Of a DNA stretch of 25,828 bases, positions 17,907 through 25,205 are shown in pieces. The position numbers were made by a program, and so were the translations under genes. Every line of letters begins with the position of its first letter. Within the stretch, counting starts at the first letter, position 1. The notes beneath the pieces are model-generated. The model was not told where the DNA came from, made no database searches, and was given only the letters and a program-made list of their open reading frames with translations. The stretch is taken from positions 1-25,828 of the forward strand of contig CAZMNW010000034.1 in the NCBI GenBank assembly GCA_964567755.1, written 5' to 3'. The DNA comes from DASRJW01 sp964567755 (GTDB taxonomy: Bacteria > Krumholzibacteriota > Krumholzibacteriia > G020349025).

Positions 17907-17942
17907 GGAAAAAGGAAGGGCCCCTTCGCGAGGAAGAGGCCC
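17907..17942 (-). terminator. Rho-independent terminator of the 17967-18719 gene
   Basis: Read on the minus strand, GGGCCTCTTC pairs with GAAGGGGCCC in a 10-bp stem (one G-U pair) with the 5-base loop CTCGC. It is followed by TTCCTTTTTCC. It starts 24 bases after the stop codon. This is the clearest intrinsic terminator in the window. Confidence 0.85.
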
Positions 17943-17966
17943 TGTGTCGATCGCAGCGGTCCTTGC

Positions 17967-18719
17967 CTAACGATACAGGCTCTTCACGCCGCCCCACGTG
18001 TCCTGCGACACCGCGACGGAGCAGGAAGCATTGATCATCGCGCCCGTGGGGTTGATGATGAACTGCCCACCCGTCACCAGGGCGGGCGGCTCGAACGACG
18101 GAAAATTGCAGTTGATCAACGTCGGCATCACGTACGCGGGGTTCGTCGGCGGCATCGCCGCGACCACGCTCACGTAGTGGTTGTTCGGATTCGGCCCACC
18201 GAGAGCGCTGCCAGACGTGTTGGTCGCTTCGATACGTCCGAGGAACACCAACCCGGTCTTCTGGCAGTTGACGTCGTTGTAACCTTCCGGAACGCTCCAC
18301 GTCAGGTTCCCGCGGCGGTTGATGTCGAGTCCCTGCACGTGCGGGGCGAAGGGAGACGTCAACACGGTGAGTCCAGGCGCAGGGTTGAACTGCAGTTGCC
18401 AGCCGGTGCCGATCTCGTTGTTGCCGGGAGGGGTCGTGTTCGTTCTCTCGAGCCCCGCGATGTAGAGCTCCGCCCCGCTGATCCCGAGCACCGACGCACC
18501 CGTCAAGCGAGCGTGCAAGGCGATGCCAAAGTTCGCGACCGCACCACCGAAGAACGGCGTCGGTTGGCTCGAGCACGACCCGAGGTCGGTAGCCCCGTAG
18601 GTGCTGAAGCCGGTCAGGGGCACGTTGAACAGATCCACCGCCCCATCCGGGCCGGCGAAGGCCGGTTGGACGCTCAGTACGAGAGCCGTCATGACTGCTG
18701 CGATAGCACGCATTCTCAT
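17967..18719 (-). CDS. Secreted protein of unknown function
   Basis: The 250-residue product has a clear signal peptide (MRMRAIAAVMTALVLSVQP, cleavage expected after AFA at 22). The mature part is Gly/Asn/Pro-rich and beta-looking, with four cysteines (49, 152, 204, 233) that could form two disulfides. I recognise no enzyme or binding family. It ends in DTWGGVKSLYR; a short Trp-Gly...Lys...Leu-Tyr-Arg tail looks like something I have seen on other secreted proteins of this kind of organism, but I cannot verify that. The start at 18719 has GGAGGAG five bases upstream; a longer reading to 18794 lacks support. It is a single-gene unit with its own terminator, divergent from the purine operon. 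Its own ribosome site and terminator suggest it is well expressed. Confidence 0.85.
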   Translation of the reverse strand: MRMRAIAAVMTALVLSVQPAFAGPDGAVDLFNVPLTGFSTYGATDLGSCSSQPTPFFGGAVANFGIALHARLTGASVLGISGAELYIAGLERTNTTPPGNNEIGTGWQLQFNPAPGLTVLTSPFAPHVQGLDINRRGNLTWSVPEGYNDVNCQKTGLVFLGRIEATNTSGSALGGPNPNNHYVSVVAAMPPTNPAYVMPTLINCNFPSFEPPALVTGGQFIINPTGAMINASCSVAVSQDTWGGVKSLYR

Positions 18720-19016
18720 TGCTCCTCCCCCAGAGGTTGTTGAACTGCAGTTGCCGTGATGCACTCTCACCGGAATCTCTCGCACGCGGAACAATTTCTA
18801 GGGACCCGACGGAACCCCCCCTAAGGTCCTTCGTGCCGACGTGCTCCTGTCGGTGCTTTTTGAGCCCAGTGAAACAAGCTCCAGTATAGGGAATCAGCAC
18901 ACTTGTTCGCTAGGAAAAAGTGCTGAGACAGCCGCGCTGGGCCCCCATTCCGACTCCTGTCCCTCGCCGGGTTTTTGCGCGGGTGAGATCCCCCAAACCA
19001 GCCGCATGGCCGATTC

Positions 19017-19045
19017 TGGACACCACCTCCGTGCCGGCCTAGAAT
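19017..19045 (+). promoter_or_regulatory. Sigma70-type promoter of the purine operon
   Basis: TGGACA (19017-19022) and TAGAAT (19040-19045) are separated by exactly 17 bp. Each matches the consensus (TTGACA / TATAAT) at five of six positions. Transcription would begin near 19052, leaving a leader of about 38 bases before the ATG at 19090. This supports that start over in-frame codons further upstream. Confidence 0.6.
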
Positions 19046-19065
19046 ACCAAGGCCCCGGAGAGTTT

Positions 19066-19082
19066 ATCCGATTCAGACGGAT
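19066..19082 (+). promoter_or_regulatory. Small leader hairpin just before the first purine-operon gene
   Basis: ATCCG (19066-19070) pairs with CGGAT (19078-19082) across a 7-base loop. The nearest Shine-Dalgarno-like sequence, GGAGAG (19057-19062), is too far from the ATG at 19090 when the RNA is linear. Folding the hairpin would bring it to about 10-12 bases. This may be a structure-assisted ribosome site or a control point; the stem is short and could be chance. Confidence 0.25.
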
Positions 19083-19089
19083 CTCGACT

Positions 19090-19926
19090 ATGCGCAATGT
19101 TTGCGCTCATGTGCTGCCAAAGAACTTGGACGAGGCCCTGGAGATCGTCCGGCGCAGCCCGCGTGCTGCAGCCTATCTCGCGGGTGGGACGGGGCTCGCC
19201 GAGCGCGATGATCCGAGACTCGAGACCTTGGTGGACTTGCGCCAGCTCGGACTCGACCGGATCGAGGCTTCCGGAGGGGAGCTGCGAATCGGCGCCATGG
19301 TCGGTCTCGAGGCCGCCAGGAACAGCGCCCCGGTGCCGACCCTCGGGGATGGGATTCTATCCCGAGCCATTCACTCCACCCGAACGCAAATCTGGAGAAA
19401 CCAGGCGACACTCGGCGGACGAATCATGGAGGCGGACCCGGGTGATCTCATCCTGCCAGCACTCATGGCGCTCGGTGCCTCGCTCCGAGTTCTGCGTGCC
19501 CCGCGCTCCAAGGAAGAATCCATCCCCAGCGAGAACTTCGCCGCGCTCGCACCAGGGGACCTGCTGCTCGGCATCGCGATTCCCATCGCCTCCGGCTGGC
19601 GCCATGCCGGCGAATGGACGCGGATTTCCGCCCTCGATCGCCCCGTGGCGGCGTGCTTCGTGGCCCTGCACACGGCGAGCGGTCGCATCGATGCCGCACG
19701 GGTCGCGTGCTCCGGGCTCGGACCACGGACGTTCCGGGCGCGAAGCGTCGAATCGGCGCTCTGCCGGAGGTCCGTCAGCCTCGAGAGCTTCGAACCATTC
19801 CAGGATGCTCTCCTGGAGCACATGCAAGCACCCGACGACCTGCGCGCCACCCAGGCCTATCGCACACATTTGGGCCGCGTCCTCCTGGGCCGGGCGCTGC
19901 GTCGCGCGGTGAACGTGCCATCATGA
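19090..19926 (+). CDS. FAD-binding subunit of a molybdenum hydroxylase (XdhB/CoxM-like)
   Basis: The 278-residue product is the medium subunit that holds FAD and passes electrons from the iron-sulfur subunit to the final acceptor. The FAD loop AGGTGLAERDD is at 31-41, and the second flavin motif RNQATLGGRI at 103-112 corresponds to the usual NxxTxGGN with small changes. The C-terminal CO-dehydrogenase flavoprotein domain follows (about 170-275). Length is typical (280-300). It is the first gene of the five-gene operon and ends in an ATGA overlap with the [2Fe-2S] subunit. The start codon has no close Shine-Dalgarno; the promoter position and the family alignment favour 19090. Confidence 0.9.
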   Translation: MRNVCAHVLPKNLDEALEIVRRSPRAAAYLAGGTGLAERDDPRLETLVDLRQLGLDRIEASGGELRIGAMVGLEAARNSAPVPTLGDGILSRAIHSTRTQIWRNQATLGGRIMEADPGDLILPALMALGASLRVLRAPRSKEESIPSENFAALAPGDLLLGIAIPIASGWRHAGEWTRISALDRPVAACFVALHTASGRIDAARVACSGLGPRTFRARSVESALCRRSVSLESFEPFQDALLEHMQAPDDLRATQAYRTHLGRVLLGRALRRAVNVPS

Positions 19927-20549
19927 AGAGTGAAACACGCATGCAGGTCCGGCTCGCGATCGACGGCCATGAGGTGACGACCGAGATCCACCCCGGCGAT
20001 CGCTTGCTGCGCGTTCTCCGCGCTCTCGGCTTCTCGAGCGTCAAATACGGTTGTGATACCGGCGATTGCGGTGCGTGCACGATTCTCGTCGATGGTGTGC
20101 CACACTTCTCCTGCCTTTACCCCGCCGTCCGCGCACCTGGACATGCGCTCATGACCGTGGCGGCCATGGGGCACATCGACGCGCTCGCGCCATTGCAGCG
20201 CGCATTCCTCGAGCGCGGCGCCGCACAGTGCGGCTACTGCACACCCGCGATGCTGCTCGTCGCGCACGCACTTCTCCAACGCGAAGTCAGCATCGACGAA
20301 GCGAGCGTCCGCGAAGCGCTCGGCGGCGTACTCTGCCGCTGCACCGGGTACCTGAAGCCAGTCGAAGCGATCCGTGCCTGCGGCGCGAGGCAGCCGGCAG
20401 AAGAAGGGCTCCCCGCTGCGAATGCGAACCCGGCGGCAAAGGCGATCCCGGCTGCGGATGCGAGCACGGCGGCGAAGCCGATCCCGGCATCGAACACGCC
20501 CCTCGCATCGAACTCGATCCGCACGGCCTCGCGCACTCGGGGAGGTTGA
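19923..20549 (+). CDS. [2Fe-2S] subunit of a molybdenum hydroxylase (XdhC/CoxS-like)
   Basis: The 208-residue product is the small electron-transfer subunit. The plant-type ferredoxin cluster is bound by C44, C49, C52 (GCDTGDCGACTILVDG) and C64. The second, helical cluster domain has C103, C106 (QCGYCTPAM) and the pair C138/C140 (CRCTGY). Family members usually end near residue 160. Here about 45 extra residues follow, rich in Ala, Pro, Asn and Lys, with a repeated AAKxIPA pattern. No function is known for this tail. The start overlaps the previous stop (ATGA), and its own stop is one base before the next gene. Confidence 0.95.
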   Translation: MKSETRMQVRLAIDGHEVTTEIHPGDRLLRVLRALGFSSVKYGCDTGDCGACTILVDGVPHFSCLYPAVRAPGHALMTVAAMGHIDALAPLQRAFLERGAAQCGYCTPAMLLVAHALLQREVSIDEASVREALGGVLCRCTGYLKPVEAIRACGARQPAEEGLPAANANPAAKAIPAADASTAAKPIPASNTPLASNSIRTASRTRGG

Positions 20550-20550
20550 A

Positions 20551-23001
20551 ATGACCGACCGCGATCTGGATCGCGTCGGCAAGCGCGCCCCCCGTGTCGA
20601 CGGCCCGGGGCTCGTGGCCGGCACCGCGCAGTTCACCGACGACATCGAGATGCGCGGCATGCTGCACGCCAAGATCCTCGGCAGCCCGCATGCGCATGCG
20701 CGGATCCGGCGCATCGATGCGACCCGCGCCCGCGCTCTCCCCGGCGTCGCCTGCGTGCTCACGCATGCAGATGTGCCGCGCATTCCGTACTCGACCGCCG
20801 GGCAAAACGCTCCCGAACCATCGCCCTACGACGTCTTCATGCTCGACCGCAAGGTGCGCTTCGTCGGCGACCGCGTCGCCGTCGTCGCGGCGGAAACCGT
20901 GGAGCTGGCGGAACGCGCGCTGGCTCTCATCGATGTCGAGTACGACGTGCTGCCGGCCGTCTTCGATCCGGAGGAGGCGATGCGGCCGGGCGCACCCATC
21001 ATCCACGACGAGCCCGACTGCGAGAACGTCTACGACGCCGGACGCAATCTCGCCGCGCATCTCGCCGTCGAGCTTGGCGATGTCGATGCGGCACTCGCCA
21101 GCGCCGACCGCGTCTTCGCGGCGACCTATCGCGTTCCCGCCGTCCAGCAGTGCGCCATCGAGCCGCACATCTGTATCAGCTGGCTCGACGATCAGGGCCG
21201 ACTCATCGTGCGCACCAGCACCCAGGTGCCCTTCCATTGCCGGCGAATCGTGGCGCGCGTGAACCAGCTGCCCCCGGGCAAGCTGCGCGTCATCAAGCCG
21301 CGCGTTGGCGGCGGCTTCGGCGGCAAGCAGGAGATCCTGAACGAGGAACTGTGCGCGGCGCTCACCTTGCGCACCCGCCGCCCGGTGCGGCTCGAATACA
21401 CACGCGTCGAGGAGTTCACCAGCTCGCGCAGCCGTCACGCCGTGGTGTTGCACATGCGCACGGGCGTCGCCGCCGACGGCCGCATCGTCGCCAACGAGCT
21501 GATCGCCATTGCCAACACCGGAGCCTACGGCACCCACGGACTCACCGTGCTGTCTTGCACCGGCAGCAAGACGCTGCCGCTCTATCGTTGCCCGAATCTG
21601 CGCTTCCGCGCCGACATCGCCTACACCAATCTGCCCGTCGCCGGCGCATTCCGTGGCTACGGCGGCCCGCAAGGGTACTTCGCCCTCGAATCGCACATGG
21701 ACGAAGTGGCTCTCGGTCTCGGTCTCGACCCGTTGCAGTTTCGTTTGCAGAACTCCATTCGCTCTGGCGATCCCGATCCGCTGGCGGTGGCGCTCGGCGA
21801 GGGCAAGCAAGGTGTGCCGCGCACGGTGCAAAGCTGCGGGCTCGCGGCCTGCATCGAGCGCGGCGCGGCCAGCATCGGCTGGCATCGCCGGCGGGGTGGT
21901 GCCTGGGAAGCACTCGACCCCCTCGCCATCGCACAGGGAAGAGTCACGCGGCGCCGCGGCATCGGCATGGCGATCGCCATGCACGGCACCTCCATCCCGG
22001 GAGACGACATGGGGGCCGCGAACATCAAAGTGAACGAAGACGGCACCTTCAACGTGCTCTGCGGCGCGACCGACATCGGCACCGGCAGCGACACGGTGCT
22101 GGCACAGATCGCGGCCGAAGTGCTCGGCGTCGACATGAGCTCCATCCTGCTCTACTCGGCCGACACCGACATGACGCCCTTCGATGTCGGCGCCTATGCG
22201 TCCAGCACGACGTACATCTCCGGGCGTGCGGTGCAACGCGCGGCCGAGGTCGTGCGCGCCGAGTTGCTCGACCTGGCCTCCGACGTCCTCGGTGAGCAGG
22301 CAGTGGAGCTTCGCCGCGGCTTCGCGCATGCAGCGAGCGGCAAGCGTGTGCCGATCGCCGATGTCGCGCGCGAATCGCTCTACGGGCCGCGCAAGCGCCA
22401 GATCCAGGGAGCCGCATCCAAGCTGTCCGAGGACAGCCCACCCCCCTTCGCCGCGACATTCGCCGAGGTCGAAGTCGATGTCGAAACCGGCAAGATCGAA
22501 GTGCTGCACTTGGTGCAAGCGGTCGACTGCGGTGTCGCCATCAATCCGATGCAAGCCGAAGGTCAGGTCGAAGGTGGCACGGCTCAGGCGCTCGGGTACG
22601 CCTTGTTCGAGGAAATGCGTTTCGACGCCGAAGGCCGGATGCTGAACCCGAGTTTTTCGGACTACAGGATCGCGAGCTCGCTCGACATGCCGCGCCTCAC
22701 CGTGCACTTGGTGCCGACGCACGAGCCGAGCGGCCCCTTCGGTGCCAAGAGCATCGCCGAGATCCCCCTCGACGGCCCCGCACCCGCCATCGCCAACGCG
22801 GTGCGCGACGCGCTGGGCGTCCGCGTCAATATCATTCCCATGACGCCCGAGCGCGTCTGGCAGGCGATCGCGGCGGCGCAGTCGAGCCGCGCGTCGAAAA
22901 CGCCAGGCGCCGCCGAGCCGATCGTCGCGGCCAAGCCGGTCGCGGCTGCGCCGCCGATCGCTTCGCAGCCGATCGATGCGCCGGTGTTGCGCGCCACATG
23001 A
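20551..23001 (+). CDS. Molybdopterin-binding catalytic subunit, xanthine-dehydrogenase type
   Basis: The 816-residue product would hydroxylate a purine (hypoxanthine to xanthine to urate) or a related heterocycle at a molybdenum centre. Visible family features are the N-terminal a/b-hammerhead domain (about 15-140), GGGFGGKQE (253-261), AFRGYGGPQG (366-375, close to the AFRGFGGPQ of xanthine dehydrogenases), the DCGVAINP cofactor segment (659-666) and Glu737 in GPFGAKSIAEIP (728-739), the place of the catalytic glutamate. The signature of form I CO dehydrogenase is absent. The last 35 residues (from about 782) are an Ala/Pro-rich tail similar in composition to that of the [2Fe-2S] subunit. 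GGAGG five bases before the ATG at 20551 fixes the start. The stop overlaps the deaminase start (ATGA). The substrate is inferred from the next gene, not proven. Confidence 0.93.
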   Translation: MTDRDLDRVGKRAPRVDGPGLVAGTAQFTDDIEMRGMLHAKILGSPHAHARIRRIDATRARALPGVACVLTHADVPRIPYSTAGQNAPEPSPYDVFMLDRKVRFVGDRVAVVAAETVELAERALALIDVEYDVLPAVFDPEEAMRPGAPIIHDEPDCENVYDAGRNLAAHLAVELGDVDAALASADRVFAATYRVPAVQQCAIEPHICISWLDDQGRLIVRTSTQVPFHCRRIVARVNQLPPGKLRVIKPRVGGGFGGKQEILNEELCAALTLRTRRPVRLEYTRVEEFTSSRSRHAVVLHMRTGVAADGRIVANELIAIANTGAYGTHGLTVLSCTGSKTLPLYRCPNLRFRADIAYTNLPVAGAFRGYGGPQGYFALESHMDEVALGLGLDPLQFRLQNSIRSGDPDPLAVALGEGKQGVPRTVQSCGLAACIERGAASIGWHRRRGGAWEALDPLAIAQGRVTRRRGIGMAIAMHGTSIPGDDMGAANIKVNEDGTFNVLCGATDIGTGSDTVLAQIAAEVLGVDMSSILLYSADTDMTPFDVGAYASSTTYISGRAVQRAAEVVRAELLDLASDVLGEQAVELRRGFAHAASGKRVPIADVARESLYGPRKRQIQGAASKLSEDSPPPFAATFAEVEVDVETGKIEVLHLVQAVDCGVAINPMQAEGQVEGGTAQALGYALFEEMRFDAEGRMLNPSFSDYRIASSLDMPRLTVHLVPTHEPSGPFGAKSIAEIPLDGPAPAIANAVRDALGVRVNIIPMTPERVWQAIAAAQSSRASKTPGAAEPIVAAKPVAAAPPIASQPIDAPVLRAT

Positions 23002-24416
23002 GCGAGATCCTGCTGCGCAACGTCCATCACGTGGCGACGCTCTCCGACGCCGGCGAGCGCTTGGCCGGCGTCGACATTCTGGTTCGCGACGCCCGTATTG
23101 CCGCCATCGGCCCCGACCTCGACCGCGCACATCCGGCTGTTCCCGGCGTCGAGCGCGAGATCCTCGACGCGAGCCGGTGTCTCGCGCTCCCGGGCCTCGT
23201 GAACACGCACCATCATTTCTTTCAAACGCTGCAACGCAACGTGCCGGCGGTGCAGAACGCCAAGCTCTTCGACTGGCTCGTGCACCTGTACGAGATCTGG
23301 AAATTCCTCGACCCCGAGGTCGTGTACTGGAGCACGCTTCTCGCCGGCGCCGAGTTGCTGCTCACCGGTTGCACCACCAGCAGTGATCATCATTATCTGT
23401 TTCCGGCCAGCGCGCCGCTCGAGCTCCTCGATGCCCAGTTCGAAGCCGCGGCGCGCCTGGGCCTGCGGCTGCACGCGAGCCGTGGCAGCATGTCGCGCGG
23501 TCGCTCGCAGGGCGGCTTGCCTCCCGATGCCGTGGTGCAGGATGAAGACGCCATTCTGCGCGACTGCGAACGTGTGATCGCGCGCTGGCACGATCCGTCG
23601 GCGCTGGCGATGCGCCGTGTGGTGTTGGCGCCGTGCTCGCCGTTTTCGGTGACCGACGATCTCATGCGCCAGACATTAAAGCTCGCGCGAGCCCACGCCG
23701 TGCACGTGCACACGCACCTGGCTGAGACCGAGGACGAGAACGCCTATTGCATCGAACGCTACGGCCACCGGCCGCTTGCATGGATGCAACGACTCGGATG
23801 GCTCGGACCGGACGTGTGGTTCGCACACGGCGTGCACTTCACGCCCGAGGAAATCGCGCTTCTGGCCGCAACCGAGACGGGTGTCACCCACTGCCCGTCG
23901 TCGAACATGCGTCTCGGGAGCGGCGCGGCGCCGCTCGCGGAGATGTTGGCCGCCGGTGTCCCTCTCGGCCTCGGCACGGACGGCAGCGCCAGCAACGACA
24001 CCTCGGACATGCTGGCGGAGGTGCGTCAAGCGCTCCTCCATGCCCGTGCACGCGGCGGCCCCGGCGCACTGGACGCCGACACGGCGCTGCGACTCGCGAC
24101 CCGCGGCAGCGCCAGGCTTCTCGGACGCGGTGACGAGATCGGCAGCCTCGAGGTCGGTAAAGCCGCAGACATCATTCTCGTCGATCTGGACCGGATCGAC
24201 TTCGCCGGAGCGCTCTCGGACCCGCTCGCCGCCATCGTCTTCGCCGGCATCTCGCACCGCGTGCACACGTCGATCGTGAACGGCCGCATCGTTGTCCGCG
24301 CCGGGCGCCTGGTCACCGCCGACGAAGGCGAAATCGCGCGTCGGGCGCGCTCCCTTTCCGCGCGCATGTTGCGCCAGGCCGGCGTCGATTTACCCTTCGC
24401 GCTGCCGGAGTGGTGA
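22998..24416 (+). CDS. Amidohydrolase, 8-oxoguanine deaminase-like
   Basis: The 472-residue product is a metal-dependent deaminase of the amidohydrolase superfamily (chlorohydrolase/guanine-deaminase branch). Metal ligands are H71 and H73 (NTHHHFFQTLQRNVP, 69-83), H240 (HTHLAE), H277 or H280 (FAHGVH) and D328 (GTDGSASND). The block HHHFFQTLQRNVPAVQ followed by FDWLVHLYEIW is what I associate with 8-oxoguanine deaminase, which releases ammonia and urate. Close relatives such as hydroxyatrazine ethylaminohydrolase and other purine deaminases share it, so the substrate is likely but not certain. A start at 22998 overlaps the molybdenum subunit stop by four bases. Both enzymes would give urate; no urate oxidase is seen in the window. 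Confidence 0.88.
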   Translation: MSEILLRNVHHVATLSDAGERLAGVDILVRDARIAAIGPDLDRAHPAVPGVEREILDASRCLALPGLVNTHHHFFQTLQRNVPAVQNAKLFDWLVHLYEIWKFLDPEVVYWSTLLAGAELLLTGCTTSSDHHYLFPASAPLELLDAQFEAAARLGLRLHASRGSMSRGRSQGGLPPDAVVQDEDAILRDCERVIARWHDPSALAMRRVVLAPCSPFSVTDDLMRQTLKLARAHAVHVHTHLAETEDENAYCIERYGHRPLAWMQRLGWLGPDVWFAHGVHFTPEEIALLAATETGVTHCPSSNMRLGSGAAPLAEMLAAGVPLGLGTDGSASNDTSDMLAEVRQALLHARARGGPGALDADTALRLATRGSARLLGRGDEIGSLEVGKAADIILVDLDRIDFAGALSDPLAAIVFAGISHRVHTSIVNGRIVVRAGRLVTADEGEIARRARSLSARMLRQAGVDLPFALPEW

Positions 24417-24417
24417 C

Positions 24418-24945
24418 ATGCCGCGCAACATCGAGATCAAGCTGCGCGCCGAGAACTACCAGACCCTCGTCCGCTTGTTGCGTGACTCGATCGGAGCCCG
24501 CGACAGCGGCATCCTCGAGCAGCGCGATATCTTCTTCCATTGCGGCCACGGGAGATTGAAGTTGCGCCTGAGCCCAGCCACCGGGGCGGAGCTCATCCAC
24601 TACGAACGTGCCGACGCCGCAGCGCTGCGACCGTCGGACTATTGCATCGTGGAGGTGACAGACGGCGAACGCATGCAGGCGACCCTCGGCGCGGCGCTCG
24701 GCACGCGTGGCGAGGTACACAAGCGCCGCCATCTCTTCCTTCTCGATAACGTCCGCATCCACCTGGACGACGTCGATGGCCTTGGTCGCTTCGTCGAGAT
24801 CGAGGCCGTCGTCGACGCCACGCACGACACCGCCGCTTGTCACATGCAAGCGCAACGACTCCTCGATGCGCTCGGCCTCGGCCAAGCCCCGCGCGAAAGT
24901 CAGGCCTACATCGACCTCCTGCAGGACTCCTCGCCACCTGCGTGA
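24418..24945 (+). CDS. CYTH-domain protein (class IV adenylate cyclase / triphosphatase fold)
   Basis: The 175-residue product is a single CYTH domain, the triphosphate tunnel fold found in thiamine triphosphatase, inorganic triphosphatase and CyaB-type adenylate cyclase. Seen: NIEIKLRA at 4-11 (the ExExK motif, with Asn in place of the first Glu, common in bacterial members), LEQRDIFF (33-40), RLKLRL (46-51), the basic KRRHLFLLD (102-110), and the acidic strands VRIHLDD (112-118) and FVEIEAVV (125-132). Enough metal and phosphate ligands remain for activity. GGAG is eight bases upstream of the ATG at 24418, one base after the deaminase stop. It is thus the last gene of the purine operon, an unusual partner. 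Activity (cAMP formation, or hydrolysis of a triphosphate) cannot be told from sequence. Confidence 0.88.
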   Translation: MPRNIEIKLRAENYQTLVRLLRDSIGARDSGILEQRDIFFHCGHGRLKLRLSPATGAELIHYERADAAALRPSDYCIVEVTDGERMQATLGAALGTRGEVHKRRHLFLLDNVRIHLDDVDGLGRFVEIEAVVDATHDTAACHMQAQRLLDALGLGQAPRESQAYIDLLQDSSPPA

Positions 24946-25017
24946 CCGCCCCGTCGAGTCGCCGGCTCGAGTCGACCCCCCCGGTGACGACACTCGTGCC
25001 GTGCCCAAAGGATGCCT

Positions 25018-25036
25018 GCTTCGCCCAGCGCGAAGC
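25018..25036 (+). terminator. Hairpin downstream of the purine operon, possible terminator
   Basis: A perfect 7-bp stem GCTTCGC / GCGAAGC with the loop CCAGC lies 72 bp after the CYTH stop codon. It is followed by CCTTGTG, not a clear U-run, so it is at best a weak intrinsic terminator. A smaller TCGAG/CTCGA stem lies closer to the gene at 24954-24970. Confidence 0.3.
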
Positions 25037-25205
25037 CCTTGTGACGAGATCACACGGTCTATGCCATCGAAGAATCACGAGTCGCTGCAACCGCCGCCCC
25101 CCGATTTCTGGACGGCCCCAGTACACGCAGCTGAGGCCCTGCGTCCGAGTTGGTCGCTTCCGTCGCGCCGCGATCTCGCAGGTACCAAACTCCAACCGTC
25201 CAAGA

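Larger units (their letters stand above)
18720..19089. other. Divergent intergenic region between the secreted protein and the purine operon
   Basis: These 370 bases hold the leader of the minus-strand gene and the promoter of the plus-strand operon. Around 18785-18870 there are G/C-runs and short inverted repeats (for example CCGAC...GTCGG at 18836-18857). They could fold in the minus-strand leader but match no riboswitch I know; in particular I cannot identify a molybdenum-cofactor or purine riboswitch. No gene is seen. Confidence 0.5.

Noticed and set aside
18841..19089. Upstream extension of the FAD subunit by 83 codons
   Set aside because: The extension crosses the promoter at 19017-19045 and has no family similarity; the conserved protein begins at 19090.
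20287..23130. Minus-strand frame of 947 codons opposite the molybdenum subunit
   Set aside because: The plus strand encodes a complete molybdopterin subunit with catalytic residues; the opposite frame has no family features.
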